Shown: positions 11,271 to 23,108 of the stretch, one piece after another
Position numbering within the stretch: the first letter of the stretch is position 1
How the letters are laid out: the number at the start of each line of letters is the position of its first letter
Origin: Calocera cornea HHB12733
Lineage: Eukaryota > Basidiomycota > Dacrymycetes > Dacrymycetales > Dacrymycetaceae
Direction of reading: 5' to 3'
NCBI GenBank assembly: GCA_001632435.1
Contig: KV423971.1
Location: 62,001-126,000 of the forward strand
DNA: 64,000 nucleotides
Notes under the pieces: generated by a model
The model's database searches: none
What the model saw: only the letters and a program-made list of their open reading frames with translations
Told to the model about the DNA's origin: nothing
Made by a program: the position numbers and the translations under genes

Positions 11271-11913
11271 ATGACGAGCATCCACTTTGCGGCCTCCCGC
11301 GGCGGCCCCAGGGAAGCCCCGCTGCACCTGATGCCCTTCCACATCGCCTACGACGGCCCCGCCCCGCTCTCCACCTACTTCCTCGTCCACCCCGACTCCG
11401 CCCCCGACGGCCCCAGCCAAGAGCAGGTCAATCCCTCCCGAGTGCAGCGCTTCATCTCCACCTTCCGAGGCCGCGCTCTCAAAGGCACCCACATCCCCCT
11501 GCCCGACGGCTACACCGGCGTCCTCCTCCGCTCCTCCGCCCCCGCGGCACCCAAAGCCAAGCCCCCCGCCCGCCCGACCCCCACAAAACGCCGCCCCGGC
11601 CCCAGCAGCAAGAAGCGCGCCGCCTCCCCCATCCCCATCCCCGTCCCAGACAGCGACGACGAGGCTGAGCAGGCGGTGCAGCGGGCGGAGGAGGAGCGGC
11701 CGCGCAAGGAGCTGCGGGTCGACGGCGTGTTTCGCGGGTTTGTGCTGTGGGGCGCGGATGGGGAGGCCGATGAAGAGGACGCGTATGTGCGCGCGTTGGG
11801 CGAGTGGAGGCGCTTGGCAGAGCTGGTCCGCCGTTCTCTCCTCGCCCTGCTGAGACGACGGGAAACTGACCGGAGTGTAGATCCATGATACCAGCGTAGG
11901 AGCGACGGTGTGA
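11271..11913 (+). CDS. RNH203: Ribonuclease H2 subunit C
   Basis: Exons 11271-11825 and 11881-11913; 195 aa. Non-catalytic subunit of RNase H2, which removes ribonucleotides and RNA-DNA hybrids in the nucleus. The N-terminal block LHLMPFHIAYDGPAPLSTYF, FRGRALKGTHIPLPDGY and the late GFVLWGAD plus EWRRLAE are family hallmarks. The second exon is tiny (11 codons including stop) and rests on a weak GTCCGC donor and an acceptor GTGTAG. It is preferred because it yields ...WRRLAELIHDT, matching the family's terminal IH; without splicing the protein would run into an arginine-rich tail ending at 11888. A charged, low-complexity insert lies between the two conserved parts. Start at 11271 rather than the upstream in-frame Met because homology begins here. 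Confidence 0.85.
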
Positions 11914-13690
11914 GCTCAAGCGCCACCCTCTGCTATTTGTGCCATCTTCCGAGCCAGTTGCATACCTGTACTCTAACATCGCTCCCTATCAATGTCACAC
12001 TTGCGTCTGCCTAGGCTGTCAACTCCCCGCTCCATGTTAGCGAGACCGTGCCCTCCGGCGAGTCCGGTCCATACAGCATCAAACAGCGTGGCCCACACGC
12101 GTCCCCGAAGGCAACCACCAAGCCGGACAAAATCAACGCAAGCCCTGGACGGCACTCGTCAACCAGAGGCACACATTGCAGCGGCACCCCCTCGTCCGAA
12201 GTGACTCCTGATCTAACGCCGCTCTCCCTGCCACACATGCTCTCAATGTTCAGAGGACCGACAATACATAGCAATTGAAGACAGTCGGCTCTCACTCCGT
12301 TCCACACGGGCCAGCCTTATCCCCTACAGGCGGTCATACCGCCGACTCCGGACAGTCTGGTTCGGCTCAGCCTGGACCCGCTGGACGTCTGAGAGCACCC
12401 TGCATGTGCTGGATCTTACCACATTACAAAGCTGCTGCACTGTACATACATACCCGCGGCAGAAGGTGGGCCAGCCGTCAGACCATCGGTCTTCTCTTTG
12501 GGCCACAACGAGCGAGCGGGCCCTGGCTGTGCGGCGCATCGATCGGGCAGAAGCATCCCCAGCCTTTGTCAGATCAGCAGAGGCGCGTCCCGGAAACCTC
12601 CCTTGGCGCCCTTGTCATTCTCCGCGCCCACCAAACACAGTATGAGCATGCGGCGCCGTGATGCGGCATTGTTTGCGGCCCAACATGAGAAAAATGCAGC
12701 CGTGTTTGGTCGCCTTCATCTTGGTCGGGTGTCCACAGGAGCTGTCACCAGAGTTTGACGGCACCAGATGACAACTCCTAGTCACTCGCCGGAGATAGTT
12801 GAAAGAAGGTTGCTGGGAACTAGAGCAGGAACGTGTGGTCTGCAAGGGGAAACATCGGTGTCGTTATTTCGCATTGCAGCCCAGTGATCCGAGCAGAAAA
12901 TCTGAAACTTGTATCAAACGGCACCCAAGGCACGATAGCACAGAAAATTGCATCGACATTCAATTTCTGTTTGACCACAATCCTAGAGCGGAGCCGCCGG
13001 CTATGAGACATTGGCCATCGTCGACACTGGGATCGGCACCTGCAATGGGGACCCGTCCTCGTCCCTCCCCCGAGCATACTGCCTCGATGTCGAAAGGACT
13101 CAAGGAGGGGTTGGTACAATTAGTTCCCAGCAATGTTTGTACCGTGGCAACAGCTGAGCAGGATTGGTCAGCGCGACTAAGCAGCTCGGGCAACTTCCAA
13201 GAACTGCGAAGCAACGATTACCAATCAATTCAATCGTTGATGCGAGGTGGGAAGAATACCGTGCTGCAACGACCCTGACTGCGGTTGCGGTTACCCAACG
13301 ACGAACGCACAAGCTGCCCACGATACCGTCCATGCTAGCTGACTCAGCCAGGCAGCTCCAGACAACCAGACTGCCCAACAACAGCAGGCGGATACCTTAG
13401 TCAGCTGATTCTCCTATTGCACGCCGGCTACGTGATTGGTCGGCGGCGTTCCCATGATTCGTTGTCCTACGATCTGACTTCCTACCGCCTAACTCCGGTC
13501 TCACAATCGCAACTTTATGTACGCTCTCTTAGTCAGCTCGCTATGCTTTCCTGGATCTCGTTGGCTGTCCCCAATGCGGTATTCCCTGTCAAGGACATCG
13601 TTTTACAGAACACGAATCGTCCGCCGAATAGGCTGGAAGGAAGCATATCAGGTGTGGACGATGGGGGCTCCAATAAGCCATCGAGATACC
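11914..13690. other. Long intergenic region upstream of SDR paralogue 4
   Basis: About 1.8 kb. Frames such as 12275-12661 and 12799-13278 (+) show no recognisable family, no repeat and no splice-supported extension. I see nothing that can be annotated with confidence apart from the promoter of SDR paralogue 4 at the right end. Confidence 0.45.
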
Positions 13691-13698
13691 TATAAAAG
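13691..13698 (+). promoter_or_regulatory. TATA box of SDR paralogue 4
   Basis: TATAAAAG about 105 bp before the start codon at 13800, a strong match to the consensus. Confidence 0.7.
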
Positions 13699-13799
13699 GG
13701 ACCCTCTACAGTTGACTTTGCCCATTAACAAGAAAACCCCCCTCCGAAGGACATCTGCACCAGCAGATAGCACTCAACTCGACCATCTGCATAACCAAA

Positions 13800-14998
13800 A
13801 TGTCCCCTCCCACGTCCCGTGCTGTCGTGTTCGTCACCGGCGGCAATGGCTTTGTTGGCGCTGCCACTGTGCTGGAGCTCATCAAGCGCGACTATACCGT
13901 CAAGGCTACCATGGTACGTACGAATGCCTGAGATAGCACACGTGTATTGAGAATGCGGTAGCGTTCCCAAGCAAAGGCCGAGGCGTTCAATAAGCAGTAC
14001 CCGGCTCAGTCGAGCTCTATCGAGTGGGTCATCATTCCCGACCTCACGAACGAAGACGCGATGACCGCTGCGATGACCAATGTCGACTACTTGATCCATA
14101 TGGCCAGCCCCTTCCACTTCACGTTCACGGACAACGTCAACGAGGTGCTCAGGCCCGCGAAGGACATGACCCTCGTCGCCCTCAAGGCGGCTGCCAAGCA
14201 TCCGCGCATCAAGCGCGTCGTCATTACTAGTAGCTTTGTCGCTATCTGGGACCTGATGCAGGATAACGGTCTCTGGCCGGGAAAGACCTACACCTCGGAC
14301 GACTGGAACCCCGCCACTTGGGACCAAGCCGCTTCGTCTACTAACCCCTTGTTCGTCTACTCGGCCTCGAAGGTGAGCACTTGTCTGGCGAATTGAAGGT
14401 GCCAGGTGCTCACGGTGGCCCTTGACAGAGCATTGCTGAGAAAGCCGCTTACGATTTCGTCGAACATGAGAAGCCCGACTTCGCGCTCACAACGTTCTGC
14501 CCACCCATCATATACGGCCCGCCTTTGCAGCCTGAGGTCACGACCAGCAACCTGAACACTTCCACGTACGTCGTGTGGGAGCTCCTCAGCGGACAAGCCA
14601 AGGAGATCCCTGACACCACGTTGCCCATTTTCATTGACGTTCGCGATCTGTACGTTATCATCCAAGTCGTGTGTTGATCCCAAGCTGATGTTGTCCGCAG
14701 GGCATACCTCCAAGTCTCCGCACTCACTAACGAAAAGGCCAAGAACCAGCGCTACTTCGTCGTCTCCGACCACTGGTACATGGAACAGCTTGTCGACATT
14801 GTGAGGGAAGAATTCCCCGACCAAGCGTTCCGCCTCCCTCCTACCGTGAGGACCAAGGCTCCCAGCCACTTCGACTTCGACGTGACGAAGGCCGAGCGTG
14901 ATTTTGACATCAAGTGGATTCCTCTCCGCCAGAGCATCGTCGATACGATGAAGGTGTTGTACGAGAAAGAGAGAGAGGAGAAGGCTGGAAAGGCCTGA
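13800..14998 (+). CDS. SDR-family NAD(P)-dependent reductase, paralogue 4
   Basis: Exons 13800-13913, 13962-14372, 14429-14649, 14701-14998; 347 aa, exon lengths identical to paralogue 1 but on the opposite strand. Rossmann motif TGGNGFVG, TSS strand motif and intact YSASK catalytic box, so probably the functional counterpart of the Tyr-less paralogue 1. The C-terminal part contains DHWYMEQLVDIVREEFPDQA and ends in a lysine-rich helix. Family enzymes reduce aldehydes or ketones with NADPH; the substrate cannot be told from sequence. The AAC-rich leader, the TATAAAAG box and the AAA before the ATG suggest a well-expressed, possibly inducible gene. Confidence 0.92.
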
Positions 14999-15435
14999 AA
15001 CAGGACGCCGTATTCTTTGAAGTGTTTTCCAAATTGAAACCGTAGATCCGTCTGTGCTCCGATTACGGTGGATCCATCATCCATGTTTAACGTATAAAGT
15101 GAAAATGTTACCAAGCCAAGTAAGTTCAAGTGAGTGATCCCGAGCTTTGAATAGGTGATGCTGCGACCAGAGTGGAGAAGCCGACTACGATATCAATCGC
15201 GTCCTGCTATGGCCGGACAAACTGAACTTGTCAACATCTATAGAAGTTGTGGCAGAACGCGACTTGGTTTCGACTTTTGGTGTCCGACGAGACGACGTCC
15301 GAAAAGCGCCGTGCTGACCAAGAAAGGTTCCGCCGTTCGTGCCAATTCGAGCCGCGCTTCCGTCACCCACAACCTTGCATCCCTTTCACCTGTCCCTGTC
15401 CCTTTCCCCTTCCATCTCTCCGCTTTCTCCGCAAA
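14999..15435. other. Intergenic region SDR4 to CNOT9
   Basis: About 440 bp: 3' region of the SDR gene and a pyrimidine-rich leader (CCTTTCACCTGTCCC type) just before the CNOT9 start. No other feature. Confidence 0.45.
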
Positions 15436-16623
15436 ATGAACAGCTATGCCGTGCCTTACCCACAGGCACCGAATAGCAACAGCCTACAACCAGCACCACG
15501 CAACTTGACCTATCCATCTCCCCCGCCTGCGCTGAATGGAGTGCCGACCGGAACGACCATGTCGTACGGCGGTGCTCCGCAGATGCAATCACAGGCCGAG
15601 GAAGAGAAGATCTATCAGCTCGCCATCGACTTGATGGACCCCGCGACACGCGAGACTGCACTCCTAGAGTTGAGCAAGAAGAGGGAGCAGTTTGAGGATC
15701 TTGCGCTCGTGCTCTGGCACTCGTTTGGTATGTCTCACACGACCCAATTTCGTAAGAGGGTCCATCCCGCTAACGTTCCGTTATAGGCATCATGGCCATT
15801 CTGCTGCAGGAGATCGTCTCGGTCTACCCGTTGCTCTCTCCGCCAGCATTGACTGCTCATGCCTCCAATCGTGTATGCAACGCCCTTGCCCTTTTGCAAT
15901 GTGTTGCGAGCCATCCAGAGACCCGTGGGCTCTTCCTGCAGGGTATGTATTGTCGCTGATGTTGATGTTGATCGTTGCTAACATTGCCTCCTCAGCCCAC
16001 ATCCCGCTCTTCCTCTACCCCTTCTTGAATACGACCTCGAAGACGAGGCCGTTCGAGTACCTCCGATTGACGTCTCTTGGTGTCATCGGCGCACTCGTAA
16101 AGGTTTGTTTCGTCGTTTCCTTAGGGGACTGGCACTGATTGATCAACAGCAAAATGACAACACGAATGTCATCCACTTCTTGCTCTCTACGGAGATCATC
16201 CCCCTCTGCCTTCGGATCATGGAGACGGGTTCGGAGCTATCGAAAACGGTCGCGATCTTCATCGTCCAGAAGATTCTGCTCGACGAGACCGGATTGACGT
16301 ATATCTGCCACACCTACGAGCGCTTCTACGCGGTTGGCACGGTGTTGAGCAACATGGTGACACAGTTGGTGGAGAGCCAGGCGGTGAGGCTCCTGAAGCA
16401 CGTGGTGCGGTGCTACCTGCGATTGAGCGACAACATGAGGTGCGTCGTCAGCCACTGCTTGACTTCCTGTTCTGATGTGCGAACCAGGGCACGAGAGGCG
16501 CTGCGTGCATGCCTGCCCGAACCTCTGCGCGACGGCACGTTCTCGCAGCTTCTCAAAGGCGACAGCGTGACGAAGCGATGTCTCGCGACGCTGCTGATCA
16601 ACCTGTCCGACCGGGTTGAGTGA
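15436..16623 (+). CDS. CAF40: CCR4-NOT complex subunit CNOT9/RCD1/CAF40
   Basis: Exons 15436-15727, 15787-15942, 15996-16102, 16150-16439, 16488-16623; 326 aa. The first 50 residues are Pro/Asn/Gln-rich and disordered; the rest is the armadillo-type Rcd1 domain, starting at [19 protein letters not shown] and running through [55 protein letters not shown] and YCRLSDN-like and LREACLP-type helices. The protein is a peptide-binding scaffold of the cytoplasmic deadenylase complex that recruits RNA-binding proteins to mRNAs. Length and intron-phase consistency across all four introns make this model very secure. Confidence 0.96.
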
Positions 16624-17267
16624 TCTGAAGAGCTTCGGAAGATAAGACTGGCGCATATACGCATACGACGCATACCCGACTATTGCAGCACCCCGGCCTC
16701 GGCCACTTCCACTCTTTTGCAAGCATTACCCGCCTGTCCTCCCTGCGCGTGCCGCATCAGCATGCTGGCGTGCGCGGACTGGACGGGCATACAGGATCGC
16801 AATATATCTCACGAACGACTCTCGTCTCTGTCTCCATGGTCTCGCCTCGTCTCGCCTATCTCGGTGTCTGCCTCTGCATAACGTTCCGCGCCTCTGTTGT
16901 TTTGTATCGAATATCCTATCTCCCCTTGGCGGTACCTTGTTCGCATCTCCCGTTCCTCGCCCATCGTAACACCCTATGCAATCCCCCGTCCTCTCTCCTC
17001 CCGCACTCATCCGTGTACTCTAGTATATCTCACTCTGGCATTTTCCCGTCTGCTCCGCTCGCCCCGTGTCTTCTGGTATAGTAGCATGGTATAAAGGTTC
17101 TTTGCGTCCCCTCGGCTGGGCTAGTTTACCCTATTTGTTTGAATGATATAACACCTTTCGTCTGTTCATTCCTGCGGGCTGAAGCGCCAAAATGCGATGG
17201 CTATGGATAATGCAGAGCTCTGTTGAGCAGGTATATTCTACAGCGTCGTGACTAGCCACGGGCAGCC
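16624..17267. other. 3' regions of CNOT9 and ALG5 (convergent)
   Basis: About 640 bp between two convergent genes; pyrimidine-rich, no gene, RNA or repeat recognised. Confidence 0.5.
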
Positions 17268-18359
17268 TCATTTTGAACTGCCGTTGGCGAGGACGGGCTT
17301 CTTCGGCACGGGCCACCTCCCAATCGCGTAGTTGGCCCTGACGACGACGAGATCCTTGAGCATGCCGATACTGTCCCAGACCAAGTTGATCTTGCTGCCG
17401 GAGACCTCGTGCCAGCCGACGGGCACCTCGCTGACGGGGATGCGGAGCATGCTGCACAGGATGAGGAGCTCGACATCGAACATCCAGTGGGTGACGTGCT
17501 GGGCGGGGAAGACGAGCTGGGCGCAGGCGCGCGAGAAGAGCTTGAAGCCGCACTGCGTGTCCTGGATGTGGCCTACGCCGAGCGTGCGCAGGATCGTGTG
17601 CAGGCCGTACATGAGGATGTTGCGGATGAGGGAGCGCTGCGGGGCGGCGCGGCGGCGGGGCGTCAGCTGTGCTCATCCTGCACTAGGAAAGGCAGAGAGG
17701 AGGAGGCAGGGGGCCAGACGCACCTTGACCACGGCGTCGGTGCCGACGAGGTGCGCGCGGCTGCCCACCACAGCGGCATAGCCCTGCGCGACGGTCTCGA
17801 GCCGCGCGCACTCCTTCCACAGCCTGCTCAAGTCCTCAAACCGCGTCGCCCCGTCCGCGTCGACGAAGAGGATGCGCGCGCCCCGCGCGTGCAGCACACC
17901 GTGCTTCACCGCCCCGCCCTTGCCGCGGTTCTGGGCGAGGGTGACGACGCGGATGGGCGCGCTTGGGTGGGCCGCCGCGTACGCTAGCGCGGTGCGGGAG
18001 GTGGCGTCCCGTGAGCCGTCGTCGACGATGAGGATCTCGTACCCCGTCTGTCCGGGCGGGGGGTCGTGGAGCGCCTCGGAGGCTGCTTCGTGGGCGTGGT
18101 GCGCCTGGAGGTAGGGGACGGCCTCGTCGAGCATGTGGGGCAGGCGGAGCACCTCGTTGTACGCTGGGATGATCACGCTGAGGGCTAGCGTGGGCGGGGA
18201 GGAGAGGGCGGGGAGCGGCTGCGGGGGCGAGTCGGGGCTGGTGGAGTAGAGGAGCTCGGAGGGGGCCGAGCGCTGCGGTGCGGGGGAGAGGAGGAGGAGG
18301 AGGAGGTACGCGGTCGTGAGCAGCACGGCGAGGGCGGCGACGAGCAGGGGGAGGAGCAT
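17268..18359 (-). CDS. ALG5: Dolichyl-phosphate beta-glucosyltransferase
   Basis: Exons (minus): 18359-17724 and 17636-17268; 334 aa. GT2-family enzyme of the ER membrane that transfers glucose from UDP-Glc to dolichyl phosphate, the donor for the last three glucoses of the N-glycan precursor. An N-terminal membrane anchor (LLVAALAVLLTTAYLLLLLL) is followed by SVIIPAYNEVLRLPHML, ILIVDDGSRDAT, NRGKGGAVKHG and the metal-binding FVDADGAT. Exon 2 contains DTQCGFKLFSR and WMFDVELL, both typical of ALG5. The 87-nt intron is longer than most here. The start MLLPLL is chosen because the upstream extension is not conserved in kind. Divergent with the nucleotide-sugar transporter, 316 bp apart. Confidence 0.95.
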
Positions 18360-18675
18360 CGTCGGTTGCCGGTCGGGTGGCCGGCGGGGAGTGGCGGGGA
18401 GTAGCAGGTGACAGTCCAGGAAGAAGCAAGGGAGAGAGACACCCCGCGCTTTATGCCCACATGCCTCGCAGTGGCAGACGAGGGGGATGTCTGCGCCGCC
18501 CTCACGCCAGGTCAGTGTATGCGCCTGGGAGCACCCATTGCCATTGCCATACGTGGAAGTGTCGCACAGCCACTGCAAGGTCGGGCCAGGGGTCCAACAG
18601 ACGCGGTCGGTGTGCACGGTGCAAGAGGACTAGGACGGTGCTGTCCACACCTCGTCATATCGTCATATCGTCGTC
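18360..18675. promoter_or_regulatory. Shared divergent promoter region ALG5 / nucleotide-sugar transporter
   Basis: 316 bp between two start codons pointing apart; both genes serve glycosylation. No TATA box is obvious. Confidence 0.5.
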
Positions 18676-20100
18676 ATGGGCACGGCGGTGGACTGGACGG
18701 TGATCGTCACGCTCGTGTTTGGCGGGTGCTGCTCGAACGCGTGGTCGCTCGGCAGACTGCTGCAGAGGTCTCCCCTCGTCGGCCCCGCGCTCACCGTTGC
18801 CCAGATCCTCGTCGTCGCCGTCCCCCAGCTGCCCCACTTCATCACCCTCCACCCCGTCCCGCGCACAACCCTCCGCCTCCTCCCCGCCCTCAGGCCCCGC
18901 GTCGTCCCCCTCCGCCGCTGGCTCATCGACGTCCTCCTCATCACCGCCGTCTCCCTCCTCAACAACACCGTCTTCCGATACCGCATCCCCCTCACCCTCC
19001 ACATCATCTTCCGCTCAGGAGGTACGCCGCACGCTCGTGCCTCGGCACAGTCCCATCCACTGTCCTCACAATCTGCAGGCCTGGCAGTGTCCATGCTCCT
19101 CGGCTACCTGCGCCTAGGCCGCAAGTACTCCGTCCTGCAAGTCGTGCGTCCCTCCCCCCCTCCTGCCCCCTGGCCCCTGCGCCCTAACCCGCCCCTGCCG
19201 CCCAGTCCTCAGTCCTCCTAGTGACCCTCGGGATAGTCCTCGCCACCCTCTCCTCGCGCCAGAGCACAGGCACAGTCACCACGTCGGCCGTAGCGCCCGC
19301 GGACTACGCGGCGGGGATATGCCTGCTGCTCGTCGGCCTGCTGCTGAGCGGGTGGCTCGGGATGCGGCAGGAGGAGACGTTCCGCGTCTGGGGCCCGCAG
19401 TGGCAGGAGTCCCTCTTCTACACCGTCAGTACGCCCGCTCCCGCTCCCGCCCCCCTGCCCTCTCTCCCGCCTGCTCCGCTGTGCTGCGCCTGTCGCGCGT
19501 AAGCTAACCCCCTCCCGCCGCAGCATCTCCTCTCCCTCCCCATCTGGTCCCTCTTCCTCCCCGACATCCACGCCGGCCTAGCCGCAATCCAGGAAAGCAG
19601 CGACCTGACCCCGCTGTACCTGTACCTGCCCCCGCGCGGGGGTGGGCCCTTAGAGCTCCCGGGGCTGCAGGGCACATGGACCCGCATGCTGCTGTACCGC
19701 GTGCCGACGCTGTACTGGGCACTCGCGCTGAATGTGCTCAGCCAGTACGCGTGCGTCGCGGGGGTGAACCGGCTCACTACGGTGCGTTTGCGTTTCCGAC
19801 CGACCCCTGTGCTGCTGAGCACCTCGCTGACGTTTGACTCTGCGTTCCGTTCCATTGCGCGCTGCGTGTGGCCCGGCGCAGAGGGTCTCGAGCGTCGCCG
19901 TCAACCTCATCCTCACCGCGCGGAAGACGATCAGCGTCGTCATCAACGTCCTCTACCTCGGCGAGGGGTGGAACGCCGGCCTCGTCGCCGGCGCGGGCAT
20001 GGTCGCGGGCGGCACGATCCTGTACGGTCTTTCGCCCGCGGGGAAGGGCGGGGCGCCGGTCAAGACCAAGGCGGAGGAGAAGAAGGGCAAGGCGGATTAG
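18676..20100 (+). CDS. YEA4: UDP-N-acetylglucosamine transporter, YEA4/SLC35B4 type
   Basis: Exons 18676-19021, 19079-19143, 19206-19424, 19524-19781, 19882-20100; 368 aa. Multi-pass UAA-family transporter that carries UDP-GlcNAc (possibly UDP-Xyl) from cytosol to ER or Golgi lumen in exchange for a nucleoside monophosphate. Hallmarks are GCCSNAW near the N-terminus, PLTLHIIFRSGG at the exon 1/2 junction, LGYLRLGRKYSVLQ, the exchange helix VSSVLLVTLGIVLATL, and LTARKTISVVINVLYLGEGW near the C-terminus. The C-terminal KTKAEEKKGKAD tail is lysine-rich, as in ER-retrieved membrane proteins. Introns 3 and 4 are about 100 nt, longer than usual in this window. Confidence 0.93.
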
Positions 20101-20148
20101 CGCACTGGAAGGCGCAGGCTGGCCGCACGATGTACATTAGATTGAGAG

Positions 20149-21423
20149 TTATGCATGCAGGTGCGTGTGCGCCGGCGTCCCCGCCTCCTTCTCTGCGGGC
20201 TCTGCCCTGCCCGCCGCCTGCGCCTCCCTGTGCGCCTTGGCCCACGTCCCCGCCACGATCAGCGGGAACGCGACCGTCGCGTCCGCAAACACCTTTACGG
20301 CCTTTGCGTCGCCCCTGATCTTTCCCCAGCTGACGGCCTCGTCCGGCCGCGCGCCCGCGTCCGACCCGTCAAACTCCTGCGCAGTGTTGACGTACACCGA
20401 GAAGTCCGCGCCGTTGCGCATCAGCAGCGCGTTCGCGACGTGGTGCTTGCACACGCCCCCGCCGAGGATGACCATGCCCGCCTTTTTGCAGTCGTAGGAG
20501 AGCCGGTTCAGCGCCCGGATGTCCGACACGAGGTCGATCACCAGCCCCGGGTGGTGGAACGAGTGGAAGAAGATCATGTCCCCCAGGGAACCGTCCGTGA
20601 GCGCGGGGCAGAACACGGGGATGTCGTTCTGCGCCACGGGTTAGGAGGGACGGAAGCTAGCGAGCGAGCGCGAAAGGCGGCGGCGCACCTTCCAGCACCA
20701 GTACAGCACCGAGCTCTCGTTGTTGATCTCCCTCCCCAGCCGGTGTATGACCCTGCTCGGGCTCCAGAGCGTGCCCTCCCGCTCCTGCTCCTCGAGCATC
20801 TGGCTCAGCAGCGGGTCGATCCACTCCTGGAACGCGCAGTAGTTGTCGTTCGGCACGAGCAGGTTGCCGATCCTGTTCAGGCCCTTCTCCCGCAGCCCCG
20901 CCCCGGCAAGGTCAAAGTCCGCCACGTACGTCGCGCCAAGGCACTTGATCAGGTCCTCCTCGATGCCCCCAGCCGTCGTCACCAGGCAGTCGACATACCG
21001 GTGCTGGGCGAGGAAGCGCAGCACATCGCGCACCCCGGACGAGATCATGTTCGACGTGAAGCCCATGAAGACTTTGCACCGCGTCTGCGCGCGGACGGAA
21101 GGGTCGAGGTAGTGCTCCGACTCGTCGTCCTCGGGAGCGTCGTCAGAGAGGCGCCAGTGGATCTACTGGCCGCTGTCAGCGCGTTCTGTTCTCTTCCACG
21201 GTAGGGGGAGGGAAGAGCCTACCATCTTGTTGATCGTTTCTATCGCGCGGGAGATCCCCGTCGCCTGGAAGCCCGTGGTGGCAAAGGACTGCAGCAGCTC
21301 CTCCAGCGACACGTCCTTGTTGAAGTCCGGGCCGTGCACCTCGGGCAGCTCGCCGCCCACGTCGACGGACCGCTTGAACACGGCCTCGGAGGCTGCGGCT
21401 GCCTGGGGCGGCTTCGTGCTCAT
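20149..21423 (-). CDS. DYS1: Deoxyhypusine synthase
   Basis: Exons (minus): 21423-21223, 21162-20689, 20628-20149; 384 aa. Uses NAD and spermidine to convert one lysine of eIF5A to deoxyhypusine, in the cytosol. Conserved blocks: [64 protein letters not shown] and the active-site segment [20 protein letters not shown] (lysine at the second position of KHH is the enzyme-intermediate residue), then [19 protein letters not shown]. There is a C-terminal extension of about 25 residues rich in Ala, Glu and His. Convergent with the transporter gene, whose stop is only 48 bp away. Divergent from the small gene at 21.7 kb. Confidence 0.96.
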
Positions 21424-21691
21424 GTCGAGGTAGGAGGTTAGATGACGGTGGAGAGGAGGTGGGGGATGGGTTTGGTGGTGGTAGTGTACAGTGCGGTGAG
21501 GCAAGCGCCCGGCGGTGGCGTTCCTCCCAAATTTTGGCCGGCCGGACGGGCGCTCGGCAGAAGGGCACGCGAGGTGGACGGAGGCATTTTCTGTCGCTCT
21601 CTCTTGCCCATCTTCGTCGCATCCCGGTGCAGGTGAGCAGCAACACCGTCGCATAAGGTTTACAGGCTGAGCAGACGCAGCAGACACCACC

Positions 21692-21958
21692 ATGCGCCCA
21701 ACGGCCACCTCCTTCGCCCGCATCCTCCCACGCAGCGCAGTCCCACGCAGCTCGATCCGCCCCGCCATGCGCACCGCACAACCCGCCCAGCCACCCTCCC
21801 TCCTCTCCAAGCTCCTCCAGCGACGAGAAGCAGCCCTGGCCGCGGGCGAGCCGTACCCCAGCAACCTGAGGATCGAGGAGCCGTTGTCGAAGAAGGACTG
21901 GATTGGCGTGCCGAGGGATCTGAGAGAGAGGCTGAAGAAGTTGATTAAGGAGAAGTAG
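21692..21958 (+). CDS. Small basic protein, probably mitochondrial, unknown function
   Basis: Single exon, 88 aa. The N-terminus is rich in Arg, Ser and Ala without acidic residues, as in mitochondrial presequences, and the C-terminus (KKDWIGVPRDLRERLKKLIKEK region) is a charged helix. I do not recognise the family. It is 268 bp from the divergent deoxyhypusine synthase start, has an ATG in good context (ACCACCATG) and a codon usage like its neighbours, so it is probably real. Confidence 0.6.
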   Translation: MRPTATSFARILPRSAVPRSSIRPAMRTAQPAQPPSLLSKLLQRREAALAAGEPYPSNLRIEEPLSKKDWIGVPRDLRERLKKLIKEK

Positions 21959-23108
21959 TGAGCGGGACAGGTGCGTGCGCTTAGCCCTCGTATCGGACCA
22001 TGGCTGACCGACGGATAGATCGAGCGCGCTTTATCCTGAGCAAGTAGCGTGTATTGGATGTGGAGCTATCCTCCATGCTCCCACTGTATTCTATGGCATA
22101 ACCGCCTGCTTGCACGCCTGGCTACCTAATACACTCCGTGTCCCCTTGCAATCAGCCAATCCGCCGGGACCACGTTCGTCCCGCTGCACTTCTACCCGCT
22201 TCAGAACCTCCGCCGTCTGATGCGCCTACCCTCGTGCTCCACAGATGATACATCTGAGGGGAATGAAGAATATGGCCGCCTCCGTCCTCCGGCTTCGGGT
22301 CTACTAGGCGTGGACGCCGAGCCCGGATCGTCCGTTTTCTTCACGAGCCTGCCTGTGCCCGGGTGTTATGCACTGCAGAGCGGTGCTTATGCACTCACTG
22401 AAGATCAGAGGCGAGGAAAGATCGTAGGGTCGAGAATTTCAGTGTGGTTAACCCGTGCCTCCGGAATGCTGCTGGGTTGACACAGTTAGGCAGACGATGA
22501 GCTTTAGCCTTCAGACAAGCGGGAAACGACCAAAAAGACGGGCGACGGCTCTAGCGAGCAGAGCCAACGCGCGTATCAAAGTATGCCCTAAAATGTACCA
22601 CATTCGAATGATACAATGCGCCTCCGCGAATCAGCAGTCGGCGTGAACCGCTGTGCTAGTGACGACAGCCAGTATGGTGATCAGCGTCTGGGCAAGCCAC
22701 AACGCTCTTTGGATGCAAAGACTAATCTCGACAAGTACCCGACGAGCTGGTAGGCCGCTGAGGAGAAACTGAGTGCGCTCCCGCCCGTGCGCTGCTGTGG
22801 GCTGTGTAGCCCTCCAGGGCCCCGCATCACCTGAGCGACCATGTACACGCAGCCTCTAGTTCCCGTATCTCGTCATAATTAGAGACTAGTGAGAGGTTCC
22901 ACGAAAAAGTGAGGTGACAGCATCCGCGAGACAAATTGTGGTAAGAATCGGAATTCGTCAGAAGCGAGGCCGGGTCACGTGCCGCCCAATCGGGCGCTTC
23001 TCCACCGCGTCCCTGGTCGCGTCACCACCGCCCAGTTCACCTTCGGACGACCACCACGCCGCACAACACACCCCACATCCTACATCCTACATCGCAGCCT
23101 GCTGTAAG
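21959..23108. other. Intergenic region, 1.15 kb
   Basis: No recognisable gene, tRNA or repeat. Short frames (22220-22480, 22455-22646) look like noise. The right end includes the leader of the RING gene with CCACATCCTACATCC-type short repeats. Confidence 0.45.

Noticed and set aside
11826..11888. Unspliced C-terminus of RNase H2 subunit C
   Set aside because: It replaces the conserved terminal LAELIH segment with an arginine-rich tail; the spliced form matches the family better, although the donor is weak.
12275..13278. Plus-strand frames of 128 and 159 codons in the long spacer
   Set aside because: No family resemblance, no plausible introns, overlapping antisense frames of similar size; treated as noise.
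20155..21204. 349-codon plus-strand frame
   Set aside because: Antisense shadow of deoxyhypusine synthase; arginine-rich and without family match.
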